Positions 35,345 through 45,966 of a stretch of DNA of 64,000 bases are shown one piece after another. This stretch comes from Gnetum montanum (lineage: Eukaryota > Streptophyta > Gnetopsida > Gnetales > Gnetaceae). Below the pieces are notes generated by a model, which had not been told where the DNA came from, did not search any database, and saw only the letters and a list, made by a program, of their open reading frames with translations. Each line of letters begins with the position of its first letter. Position 1 is the stretch's first letter. The stretch spans positions 5,975 through 69,974 of the forward strand of contig MNCI01006558.1 in assembly GCA_015680685.1 (NCBI GenBank), read 5' to 3'. The position numbers were made by a program, and so were the translations under genes.

Positions 35345-35969
35345 GCATTTCCAAATTTCCCCATTAATGCATTAGTGGATTTGACAATTAAAATAAAAAA
35401 GTAATAAATTGGCAAAAGCAAGTTTTATAAAATTGGGGACATGTAGCTTTGCAAGAGTTATCTTTCCTATGTAAAGAAGTTTCTAAATAAGATGTAGACT
35501 GTCTATGTGTCCTGCACTTGCACACACAAATGTTGGATTATCAAGCACGGAGTTGCTATTTGCATGATTGCTACGTGTAAAAGATATTTTCATTTATTGT
35601 TTGTGTGATGTATTCGTTGCATGTGCTATGCCCTCTTTTAGAAAAAAATATATTATTTTTCGTATTCAAAAGGATATGGTTTGGTACCATGTTTGGTGAC
35701 TTGCTATGGAATATATATGGTCATTTTCTATGAAAGCCAAAAGGTATGTACCACAGATTTTAGATACTCTACTACTTCATAAGAATTAAATATTTTCTTT
35801 TACCTAGTTGTGAAAAAAATTATCCTAATCACTACATCGAGAGAACTCATGCCTTGAGAGATTAATGGAAAAAAGAGAATGGCCAGACTTAGATGATAAT
35901 TACATTAGCAATATATTTATTATATATATCTATATTTTGGCCATATTTCTTGTCATAGTAGGTCTATAT

Positions 35970-36440
35970 TAAGGGCTTGTGCTTAGCTCTTATTTATTTG
36001 GCATTATCATGAATGAATTAATAAAAGAAATACAAGACAAAATTCTCTTGTGTATACTATTTGCAGATGATATTATGTTGGTGGATATAGTTGAAATTGT
36101 TGCTTAAAAATTAGTAGAAGTAGGATAGAATATATAGAATACAATTTTAAAAACAACTTAAATAGTGGTAAAATAGATGTGACACTTTAGACAAGATAAT
36201 GGTGTTTATGTGATAAAAGAATAGCAATAAAATTGAAGGAATTTTATAAGACAACAATCGGAGCTGCTATCCTATATCGTGCTGAATGTTAAGCATTACA
36301 AAAGAGCCATGAAAAATAAACAAGTGTGGCAAGAATGTGAACCCTTAAATGAATGTTGAATGTTATAAAAGAGATAAATTACATAATACAAACATTAGAG
36401 GAAGACTTGGATTGGCTATGCCACATCCTCATTTTCGAAT
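35970..36440 (+). mobile_element. RTE-type LINE fragment, array unit 5
   Basis: This is the same fragment as in unit 1, with LFADDIMLVD kept and GAAILYRAEC following. Identical ends within the unit show it was copied with the unit and did not insert three times. Confidence 0.85.
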
Positions 36441-36718
36441 AGGGTTGTTTCATAATAAAGATGGTGTTACTTCATAACAAATGATATAATTATTACAATA
36501 AGATCTAAAAAGGTACATTGTAATAATGGACATGTCTCTTGAGATAATCTTTGGAGGTTTGACCTAAAGTATTTATACTCCATGATAAAGTAAATTTTTC
36601 TTTGGCTATGATATCGTAGCATAAGGTACGACATTGTAGATCTAATATCATGGGATGTGTGCTAGCCTATAAATTTAGCACTTAGGCTCATAGATCCACA
36701 TAAGTTTTCATCTCATAG

Positions 36719-36814
36719 TGTTGAGTAGTGAATACTGCTATGCTCAACCATACAAATCACTAAGTGTTCATGCACGATTTGGTTGAATTTTGTGGACCCT
36801 TTGTCTTTCGATAC
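36719..36814 (-). repeat. Outer end of the 3' LTR of element E (left of the D insertion)
   Basis: Read on the minus strand it ends with the family terminus (GAGCATAGCAGTATTCACTA then CTCAACA, decayed from CTCATCA). It continues across the D insertion at 51851: GATAC at 36810-36814 is repeated at 51846-51850. Joined, the two pieces give an LTR of about 860 bases, the size of the others. Confidence 0.8.
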
Positions 36815-37418
36815 TGATGAAGCATCAGTTGATTGTGTTTATGTAGCCCCTTTGATGCAACCACTTCAAGGTAGCTACCTCAACAAAACCACCTTGATGC
36901 AAGTGCCTTGATGTAGTCACTTTGATGCAGCTACTTTGAAGTAGCTGTGTTAACTAGGTTCCATCGATGTAGCCTCATCAATGTAAATGATGTATTGGCA
37001 AGGCCCCGTTGATGCATGAAATGATGTGTTGGAAAGGCCCCATTGATACAGTATCTATTTTTGCCTATAAATACCCATGCTCCTCCCATGTATTAGCATT
37101 CTTTGGTTAATAGAGTAGTTGAAATCTTATAGTTTTATTCTGTAGTCTTAGAGAATAATTAGTGAGTGCTTGCAGTGTAAATCTGAGTCCATTGTGTAGC
37201 ATCTTATTTGAGTGGCATTATACCTAGACACATTCCATGAATGGAAATAAGATCAATATTGATTCTTATTCATTGTAGTACTTTGACTTAGATTAGATTT
37301 ACTTTCCATGCAATTTACTTTTCATGTACTTAGTTAATATTTATGTTTCCATGCATATTAATGAATTGGTGGAATGAGCTTAACCAGTTTCAAGTGTAAA
37401 CATGTATTCGCTTGGTAA
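36815..37418 (+). repeat. 5' LTR of element D, 3'-truncated
   Basis: It matches the 3' LTR from TGATGAAG through the CTACTTTGATGCAG-type repeats, the TATA box (CCTATAAATACCCATG near 37075) and CATGCATATTAATGAA. The match ends near GTATTCGCTTGGTAA, after which the sequence continues as gag leader (TTATATCATAC). The lost piece corresponds to about 51456-51845 plus the primer site. Confidence 0.85.
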
Positions 37419-37518
37419 ACATGTATTCAATTAGTTATATCATACATGATTATTGTAAATAAATTAACAATTTATCTTTTAGAAAATATTAAGTGACACA
37501 CATCATTAACTAACAAAA

Positions 37519-38120
37519 ATGTCTCTTTCACAAGGAAGCGATAATGCATCATATGGAGAGAACATTCATGGGAGAACTAATGAGATATATATTGAAGAAA
37601 ATTAGAGTGACCAACCTTATGTAGGGGTTTCATATGTTCATGACCACCCTGACTACACTCAAGAACTACATTTCCCTAAGGTAGAAAATCCTAGAGGAGA
37701 TGAAGTAAGTCCTAGACGAGGGGAGGCCTCAAGGCCTAGGACCTTCTCAAAATCTAGAAAAGATAAATCAAGGAAACACTATAGAAGCCATGGCAAGTCT
37801 CCTAGTTCCTCATCTTCCTCTTCCTCTTCAATATCTAGTTCTAAAAAAGATGAACATAGGTATAGAGATAGAGCTCCACTATGGGGTTAAAATAAAAATA
37901 GAAATTGAAACCAAGGGCAAAATCAAAGACATCATAATGAGCATAGACAAAATTGTCACAATCAAACAAATACAAATAGAAATTTTCACCATGACATGTC
38001 TGATGATGGTGAACCCTTGTTGGCCACTAAGAGCATGACACAAACTATAGAGTTGGTTAAAATACCCCACAAGCATTGCAAGGAAAGTCACACCAAAAGG
38101 CTTAATATGAATAACATTCC
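37519..38120 (+). pseudogene. gag of element D, 5' part (before the C insertion)
   Basis: It starts MSLSQGSDNASYGENIHGRT, parallel to the gag starts of A and C. A basic Ser/Arg/Lys-rich stretch (SPSSSSSSSSS near 37800) is followed by SDDGEPLLATKSMTQ and LNMNNIP, where element C is inserted. Stops occur near 37603 and 37888. The frame resumes at 46782 with KFVGCYDSN. Confidence 0.8.
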
Positions 38121-38944
38121 TAATGAGTTGTCATTTGGGGCGACTGCGATATCATGTACGCGATATCACATGCCAAGCCACAATATCACATATACGATAT
38201 TGCGGCCTATCTTCTCATCTATAAATAAGAGGTATACAGATGAGTTTTAGGAGTTAGTTCTTAGTTCCTTACCCAAACTCTTGCAATTTTTCTTTCTTAG
38301 AGTTAGAATTATTTCCCAGTGTATGCCTGCAGTGTGGTGATTGTAATTGTACGACATCCTTATTCAAGTGTGACGTACTTGGACACACACATGACCAGAA
38401 ATAAAGATAGAGATTACTTCATCATTGCAACATTCACTTAGTTTATTTATTTAATTTTTATTTACTACTTTCTTAGTTAATCTCTCTCACCCTTAAACTC
38501 CTATTAAATGCAGAATGAGTATGACTTGATTACGAGCATTTAAGTGTGACTACTTGGTAACCCAATAGCATACCTAGGATCTACGCTTGGTAATCCCAGT
38601 AGTAGTCATGCACGAAGTCCAAGATGTGTATAGATAATCAAGGAATGGATGCTTATCACACTTAGGCTAGTTTAGATTCTCTCACCCTTTCTCTCCTAGC
38701 TTAGTTAATATTATCTTCCATTATCTTCAGGATTAGCATTAGATTATAAACACATCATACACCTCACTCTGGACTAAACCATACGTGACAAAGCTAATAC
38801 TAGTCCAGGTGGGAAGACAATGAACTGTGACCTAAGGCTAACTATCTAGATGCCACAACTAGTCCGTCTGCAAAGTTTGACCGGATCGTGCGTGTAACGC
38901 TCGTATTCGTATGGTTAAGTGTAGGGGTACCTCGCCACTCATCA
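38121..38944 (+). repeat. 5' LTR of element C
   Basis: It begins TAATGAGTTGTCAT (TG mutated to TA; the 3' copy has TGATGAGTCGTCAT) and ends CGCCACTCATCA. The U3 has repeated GCGATATCAC/ACGATATTGC palindromic motifs before a TATA box (CTATAAATAAGAGG near 38219). It is very similar to the 3' LTR. Confidence 0.9.
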
Positions 38945-38963
38945 TTGGTGCTATTGCCAGAGA
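38945..38963 (+). other. Primer-binding site of element C (tRNA-Asp type)
   Basis: TTGGTGCTATTGCCAGAGA directly follows the LTR. It is a decayed version of the tRNA-Asp complement found in B and A. Confidence 0.7.
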
Positions 38964-39085
38964 CGATGCTAGTTATCTAGATTAGTTATATCATACAAGA
39001 TCACTATAAAGGATTTAACAATATATCTTTTAGAAAGAAATAATTATTGAAAGTCACACATAATTTCACACACAACTTCAGAACC

Positions 39086-41068
39086 ATGCCTCTCCTACAA
39101 GACTATGATAATGCCACACTTAGTAAGGAATTTCATTGGAGAACCAACGAACTATATGATGATGAAGATTGAAGTACACAACCTGAAGTGGAGGTTTCTT
39201 ATAAACATGAATGAAAGAAACATCATCCCAATGCACGAAAGCATAACTTACTTGATGACGATAAACCCCTATTGGCCACTACAAGCTTAACGCAAATACA
39301 AGAGGCCTTTCGAATCTCACGTAGGCATCGTAATAAGAGCTGTCTACCCAGGCTTGATTTAAAAAACTTTTCTCATTTCTCAGGAGGCTATGACTTAGAT
39401 CCACATCAACATTTACAAGCCTTCTATGATGCTTGCACATGGAACAAAATTGATAACAGTTGGAAAAAACTTAAGCTCTTTCCTATGATACTCATTGGCC
39501 AAGCAAAAGTATGGTATAGATCATTAAAACCAAATTCAATACGACGTTGGTCAACAATGGTAGAGCTCTTTAACAAAAAATATCAAACCTTTGCAAGAGT
39601 GTCAGCCTTGAGGAAACAAATCCAACAGTGGAAATAAGCATAACATGAACCCTTGGATAAGGCCTTAGAAAGATATTATGCACTATTAAAAAACTGTCCA
39701 TGCCATGGGTTTTTCAAGGAAAGGCTAATGTACCATATCATTGATGGGCTTCGTGATGCAACAAGAGAGACCTTAGGAATGTATGCCCAAGGTCAACTAT
39801 ACGAACTACGAACCCGTCAAGTCCAAGAGCTTATTAAGCGGGTGGCAAAAGAAGAAGGAGAAATGGCTAGATGGGAGAGTGTTGAAAAAAATCAACAGGA
39901 CCAAAATCTCAACTTAACAAAGGTCCATAATCATAAAAGGGAGAAATAAACCTATCACAAGGAAAAAGAATAACCTTTGCCAATACAAAAATCATTAGAA
40001 GAAGTCAAGGAAAAGATCAATAAGATGTTGGAATGGACGTATAAAAAGTGTGGAGAATTTATCAATATTATTGGAGATAGAGTTATAACAACCCAAGAAG
40101 TAGGACAAAACATTAGACAATCAGAAAGAAGGGATAAGGAAAGTAAGAGCTCAACTGCCAATCATATGTATGAATGCAACATATGCTTGTATGATTACCC
40201 CAAGGGCCAATGCCCAATATTGTTACATTTACATGAGCATTGAGGAAACACGTTACATCCAGAGTTCATACAGAGATACTGTGTTCGATCACAGTGGCCA
40301 AAATCCCAGTTGTGGGGGAGACCACCCCTAAACTGGAGACACCCTTTGTATCATCCGAACCCAAATGCTTATCTTGTTCAACATCTTGTTTCTCCAACTA
40401 GGCCAATATACTCTATCTCGCCATATTACCATTCTCCTCAATACTATCAGCCCATGTCTTCAACAAAACCACCACCTTGTGTACCTTACATTGCTACTCA
40501 ATTTTAACATTCTCATCCTTTCCTTCCTTCTACATTGCCATCAACTATTCCTAAGGTGTCTGCACCACCGCAACAACCCACGAATGTTACTTGTGCTGAT
40601 ATTGCCAATAGCAATGAAAGACCTCAACAATGTCAAAAGCATCCCTTCTTTAAACATGATCGAAGGAAGGGACAACACAATTCCGAGGCCACTGCATCCT
40701 TCAACTCAGCACAAGTTCAACACTGTGGTGCACCCTTATCTTCAAACCCAATGCCTCATGTAACTTCATCAAGGCCACCAACTAACACTCCAAAAACCAT
40801 ACGACCCAATGAACACAATCATGGAAGGAAACATCCCAATCCTTGCATATCACCTAACGGTCCCAAATATCATAGTGGGTCAACTCGTTATCTAGGAACT
40901 ACATCGTATAAATTGCCCCACTATGCTTACTATAATCAAGTGTGTGAACCCCGATGGGGTAAGTATGGCCAAGCTCCAATATTTCCAACATGCAAGGATC
41001 CTCATTTTCCATTTATTAATCCTTTCCATCCTCAACCATTTAGTTATGGGGGATATCCCTCATTCTAG
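39086..41068 (+). pseudogene. gag of element C, one frame of 661 codons with several stops
   Basis: From MPLLQDYDNATLSKE to PFSYGGYPSF every part stays in the same frame, interrupted only by point stops (for example near 39170, 39212, 39636, 39948, 40241 and 40504). The capsid-type core shows GYDLDPHQHLQAFYDAC, LIGQAKVWYRSLKP, LFNKKYQTF and NCPCHGF. A coiled, charged segment follows, then the variant knuckle CNICLYDYPKGQCP, then a Pro/His-rich tail. The absence of frameshifts makes this the best template for the family's Gag. Confidence 0.9.
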
Positions 41069-42962
41069 TAACAAGCAGGATCAATAACCACTTTTCATTT
41101 TCTTTAATTTTACAACTTTTTGTTTTTCAATTATTTTTTTCATTTTTCAACTTCTTGTTTTATCTTTTTGTCTTTTTAGCATTTTTTTCTTTTTATAAGT
41201 AATCTCTTCTACTAATAAAACACTCATGTGGATCGTTGGTTGAGGTGTGTTCTATGTTATTAAGTCTCGAGTGATCAATTATGTGGATAGTGAGCCCATT
41301 ACACCCACTCATCTATTCTACAAATAAGAGGTTTTGTTCGAGGGTACAGTGATATTCTTGACATTTTTAAAACTTAAAATTGATTTTGTGTTCATTGTAC
41401 CTGGAATGAAGAAGGATGGATCAAGAGGGAATGATTAGGGTGTGACATCAAGGGGACTTGTGGATTCTCTTTGGTGACGTCTATGGGAGTTATCATGCAA
41501 CGTGGTTGTACTAAGATCCTTGTAGATCTAACAAAAATGGGAGTAAGAGTAATAAAAAAGGACACTCAAAAATCCAATGCTTTTCTAGGGGGTCCCATTG
41601 GAAAGACATGCATCCATGCTTGAAGGTTGCTGGCTTCTCTGGATTTAGTAAAGTGAAAAAGAGAAAAAAGAAGAAGAAAGAAAGAAAAGCAAAGTGCCAC
41701 AAAACAAAAATCACTCCTCCCTTGAATAAAATTCCAAGTGATCATATGCCTTGTTGTTATGATACTCTCATAGTTTCTCATCATGGGATGAAACAATGCG
41801 ATGTCACTGATTAGAGGAATGGCCTTGGTCCTAATATTGGAATGATGGGTTAATGACACCTTAATCATGTTTTACACGTAGGATTCACTGTGCCCTAGGT
41901 TAGTTACCTCATGTCCCAATCTCTACAATCCCTTTCTATAGTTCATCTCATCTCATTTTTTGTGTAATTGTAGCTCATGTCCCATGTAGCGTAGAATTCT
42001 CATCTCATTCTGGTGATATTTACATGTGTGTGTTTTGTAGAATCAGTGCAGATTACATTTAACCCTTCTAGTGCCCATGGACACTTTAAGTGTGGTTACA
42101 CAAGGGCATTATAGGTTGGAACCTACTTTGGGGAGGACCCACTTGTGTAATCTTTTGTAATCTTCACTTATGACATAGCTCACACATACCATTTCTTACC
42201 CTCAGCATAATTTTTCATAACGTTCTTTCCCTACTATTATCCTTCTGAATTTCAACATTCCTATGTACCATTACATAGCCTTTTTCTCCCATCCAAGGTT
42301 TTATTGATAAAATCCACACCATCATAATTAATTTTTCCTCTCAAATTAATGAAATTACCCTAGCAACCTTCAACATGTATCACATGTCCTAAATTTTCAA
42401 CATAGATTTCAAGAAAATCTTTAAAAATTTGATTTTTCCCTCAGGCCTAAACATCGATAGGCCGTGATATCCAACCCTATAAATAGGTGATCCTCCGCAA
42501 CACTTAGCATCATTTCTTGCCATTCACGTGGGAGAGTTTTTCAAATTTTTCTCTACAACTTGCGAGTGTGACACCTTTGCTTTTCAACCTCTATCTCGCT
42601 CGCTGGTACTCCGATTTTAATTCCGTCTGAACTTACTTGAACCTAGAGTGTTCAACTTAGTCGTGGGGGAGGGACACCTGCCGAATAGTGCCTATTTTTT
42701 TTGGAATTTATCATCACCAAAAGGACATTATTAAGGGTAATTAGTTGTAAATTAAGAATAAATTGTGCCAGAAAAATCATTTAATCCTTTAGGTACACCA
42801 GGAAATTAAAATTAGAAACCACCTAAGTAAAAAGGACTCATTATTAAAATCTTTTGGGAAATATCATATGGAGATAAAATAAGATCATTAATTAAGGCAA
42901 GCAGTAAGGTATAACTTAACTTCAAAAAAACCTTACTAACGCTTGGCCCCGTGTGATTGCAG
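41069..42962 (+). other. Non-coding spacer between gag and ORF2 in element C
   Basis: It is T-rich and lacks long frames. It shares blocks with the spacer of A, including GGGTGTGACATCAAGGGGAC and GGTCCCATTGGAAAGACATG, plus an extra 0.6 kb before ORF2. It ends with a perfect TACTAAC (42934-42940) and GATTGCAG (AG at 42961-42962) directly before the ORF2 ATG. Confidence 0.75.
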
Positions 42963-45801
42963 ATGGCCTCGAAACGTGGATAACAGGAAGGTCCTACTCA
43001 AGGTGGAAGTAAATGATCTCATAGAGGTGGAAGACAAGATCCTACCAAAAAACATGCAAAATAGGAGGAACAATCATTCAACATTCATCAAGAGGATCCT
43101 CCTATCGTACAGTCCAAGCAGACAGAAGGAGGAGCTACTGCAGCGCCTGAACAGGGACAACATCTCACGTTGCCCCAAGATTGTGTTCAGTCCATCCATG
43201 AAAAGTCCACATTCGCTGTGGTGATTGTGGAATTGAACTTCAAATATTTTGTAGAGTTCACTCCTAAGGCTATTAGGGATCACCTCAAAGGATCTCCCTT
43301 ATGGCCTATCCTCTTTGAAAGTAGTGCCTAGTACCTAGGAGAGACGTACCAATTCTGGCACAATAGGGAGCAAGGCACCACTATCAATATTTGTGGTGTG
43401 ATAGTTGATTTCTCTGTGCAGGCCATTTTGGAAGTGTTAAACCTTCTGAATACAAGGCCCAAAGTTGCTCAGTTATCCACCTGTTCAGACCCCGATGTGT
43501 GACAGGATTGGTTGGAAAGGACTTATGGCAGAGATAAAACATTTGGCGAGTTGACGACGGAAGAGAGGATTTACTTTAAAATTGGAACATATAATCTCTT
43601 TCCCACAATGGGCCTAAAAAGAATATCAACGTATGTGGAAAGAGGATGTGCAGTGCTAATGGGAAAGGTTAACGCTAACTTACCCCATCTATATTTAATG
43701 GAAATCTTGAGGTGGTTCGAGGAACAAAAGACAGGGAAGATGGCACTGCCTTTCCCTTATCTTATCAGAAAGCTTTGCTGATGTGCTAGTATCCAGGAGT
43801 ATACTAATGATGTCCTTCGAAAAACTCAGACTGCTTCATATGCCGAATTGTTAAAGTTGCCAGCTCCAAGGAAATCACTAGCGAGACGCTAGGACTAAGA
43901 GAAGAAGAAGAAGAACAAATGGCTGGACCAACTGCAACTCAACTTGTAGGACCTAGCCAACCTCAAAGTACAAGTCCCAACCAACAATAGAAAGTAGGAC
44001 CTAGCACAAGCTAGGATCAGCCGCCATCCCCGCAAGACTACAAATTGTTGATGAGCCATCTTAGGGCCATTGTTGAGACGGTCAGTTGGGGAAGTCGTGA
44101 TGATACAAATCTTTCCGCGTCATTGACAATGCCATTCAGCCCACTGTTTCTTTGGATCATACAAGGGGCGAAGTGTCTATTCACATAGGAGGAGGGGAAA
44201 GTAGATGGTTACAACAAATCTCAGGAAACACGACATCTTTCCAAGTGCAATTAGAGACTGGTGAAGGGGCCACTATGGTGGTCATGCAACACCAGGATGT
44301 TGTGGGAGCTGTAGAAGTGGTCGCAGATCACATCAAAGAATCATTCAATGTACCTATTATGTCACTGGTAGATCTCACAAGAGCACGGGATGCTCAAACT
44401 TTGGCCAGAACCTCAATGACTCCTGCAGAACATGAGGATGTGCTTGATTGATTGCTCCAAATAGGATAATTGATGACGTCCCTGTTTGACATCCCTTAGG
44501 ATGTTATGGCAATTTAGTCAAATCTCATTTCCATGAAGGGGAAGCTAGTCTTAATAGAAGTGAGGGCCAAGCATGCTGAAGTAGAGGTGCAAAAATTACA
44601 AGAGTAGCTCGTGGCCCTACAAGCAGCACAGCAGGACCCTTTGCAATTTTTTCCCACAGACCAACTAGATAATTTCAGAACTAAGCAACTAACCAAGCTA
44701 ATAGTAGAGAATAAAAAGGTGGCTGATGAAAAAGAGAAGGCTGTTTGTGATGCCTCCATAGCACAGGCACAAACTCATGTGCATCTTAAAGCACTCAGTG
44801 CCTTACAGGAAGAGAATAAATAGCTTGCTGTCAACAACCTTCGGTTGACCACTGTGGAGAAGCAGAAGAATGTTCTCAAGGAACACTTTCATTAGTTGTG
44901 AGAACAATTCATTCGGGCTAACCAAGACATAAGTCATTTAGCTAGGGAGAACCGAACCCTCTCAGTGAAGGAGGTATGCGTAATTCGTTAAAAGATAGTC
45001 ATTGAAATAAGCACGTGGAAAAACGAGGCTAAACAACATAAGAAGCTAAAGGAGCACTTTTGAAATCAGGTGGGGATGTACAAATAGATCCTTGAGAAGG
45101 AAATCTATATGGCCAAGGCCCACATCAATGCTATCAGTGCTCAACACATTGATTGGTGGGCCATATTGGACACATATGCCTTTGCCCACCAAGTGGAAGT
45201 TAAGAGCCGAGACCTGCAAATTCAGAATTTGATAGAATACATGGAGTTGGCAAATATTAGGTATGCCAACCTNGATTTGATAGAATACATGGAGTTGGCA
45301 AATATTAGGTATGCCAACCTTGCCATGTTAACAGCAAGGCGCCTGAGTACAAAGCTTAAGCAGCAAGTAGAAACCATCCACATCAAATACAAAGTAGAAT
45401 TTGCAGAATGCAAGAAGCTTTTGGAAAAACTAGAAGTTGCAAATTCTAAACTTGAGGTGGTAAAGGCAAGCTACCAAGGCCAAAAGGGTGTTGCAACAGA
45501 TTTGGCTTGATGGCTAGTAGATTTTCAGGAGTACAAGGATAAAGCTAGAGCTTATGAGGAGGAACGATGGGTGTTTTTGGCTTGGTATTTTAAGGCCAAT
45601 CAAATGTTTCCACAACTACCCTATCCGTGGGAAGTGCCAACTCTGTCAAATATTGGAACATTAGAATGGATAACAAAAGACCCTTGGACCGAAGAGGAGA
45701 AGCTCCAGGCCATACTTCAATGCCATCAAGCCTCAAAACCTGGAGCACAAGACAAAGGGAAAGCACCAATGGAGGAGCCACTGCCACCTGGAACTACATG
45801 A
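42963..45801 (+). pseudogene. ORF2 (env-position protein) of element C, about 940 codons, frameshifted
   Basis: It starts MASKRG behind an acceptor-like AG. The first third is globular (FVEFTPKAIRDHL, GVIVDFSVQAILEVLNL, TTEERIYFKIGTYNLFP) and resembles the plant-specific domain found in Athila ORF1 and related 'putative plant transposon' proteins. A Gln/Pro-rich linker follows, then a long Lys/Glu/Gln-rich region with heptad-like spacing (about 44500-45490), probably coiled coil, and a conserved end (WITKDPWTEEEKLQAILQ). Frames change near 43890 and again before 44152, and there are many stops. An N at 45273 sits in a 46-base false-looking duplication. No membrane segment is evident, so 'env' is positional only. 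Confidence 0.7.
45227..45320. other. Single N flanked by identical 46-nt copies (probable assembly join)
   Basis: 45227-45272 and 45275-45320 are identical and separated by two bases including the N at 45273. This is what unmerged overlapping contig ends look like. The ORF2 segment is thereby duplicated (LIEYMELANIRYAN twice). Confidence 0.85.
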
Positions 45802-45955
45802 GTTCCACCCATTTTTGTAGATGTAGAACATTCTTTGTGTTGTGTCTTCATTTTGTTTTCATTCCACACTACGACATAATCCCATTTTCCCATCTAATAA
45901 TCCCATACCTATCCACTGTGTAATCACTATAACTCAAGGACAAGTTTTCATTCAA

Positions 45956-45966
45956 TCGTGGGGGTA
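45956..45966 (+). other. Polypurine-tract-like sequence of element C
   Basis: TCGTGGGGGTA immediately precedes the 3' LTR, as in A and D. Confidence 0.7.

Larger units (their letters stand above)
28008..36814 (+). repeat. Five-copy tandem array of a chimeric peroxidase-exon/LINE/LTR unit
   Basis: Units start (peroxidase exon) near 28008, 30137, 31525, 32972 and 35124. Each unit runs in the same order: peroxidase last exon, its AT-rich downstream flank with GTTTTTCCTATTCAAAAGG, in units 1, 4 and 5 a 0.7 kb segment with a LINE fragment, an LTR-like U3 with TATA box (TTTTTCTTTGGCTACGATATC to CTATAAATA), an inverted LTR end of the element-E type, and about 130 bases of the start of a D-type LTR. 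Between units lies a segment beginning TATCAGTGAGCAAGAATC and ending in an intron-like T-rich tract with ACAGG. Units 2 and 3 lack the LINE segment. Unit 5 passes directly into the full element D. Confidence 0.9.

Noticed and set aside
28008-36814. CRISPR-like or satellite interpretation of the regularly spaced repeats
   Set aside because: Units are 1.4-2.1 kb, contain exon and transposon pieces in fixed order, and lie in plant nuclear DNA. They are a segmental tandem duplication.
43512-45510. Open stretches in ORF2 of element C as host genes for a motor or structural coiled-coil protein
   Set aside because: They lie between gag and the 3' LTR of an element with a perfect target duplication and align in position and ends with ORF2 of element E.
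42963-45801. ORF2 as a true viral-type envelope gene
   Set aside because: No signal peptide, transmembrane segment or fusion-type region is visible. The protein looks coiled-coil, so only its position is env-like.
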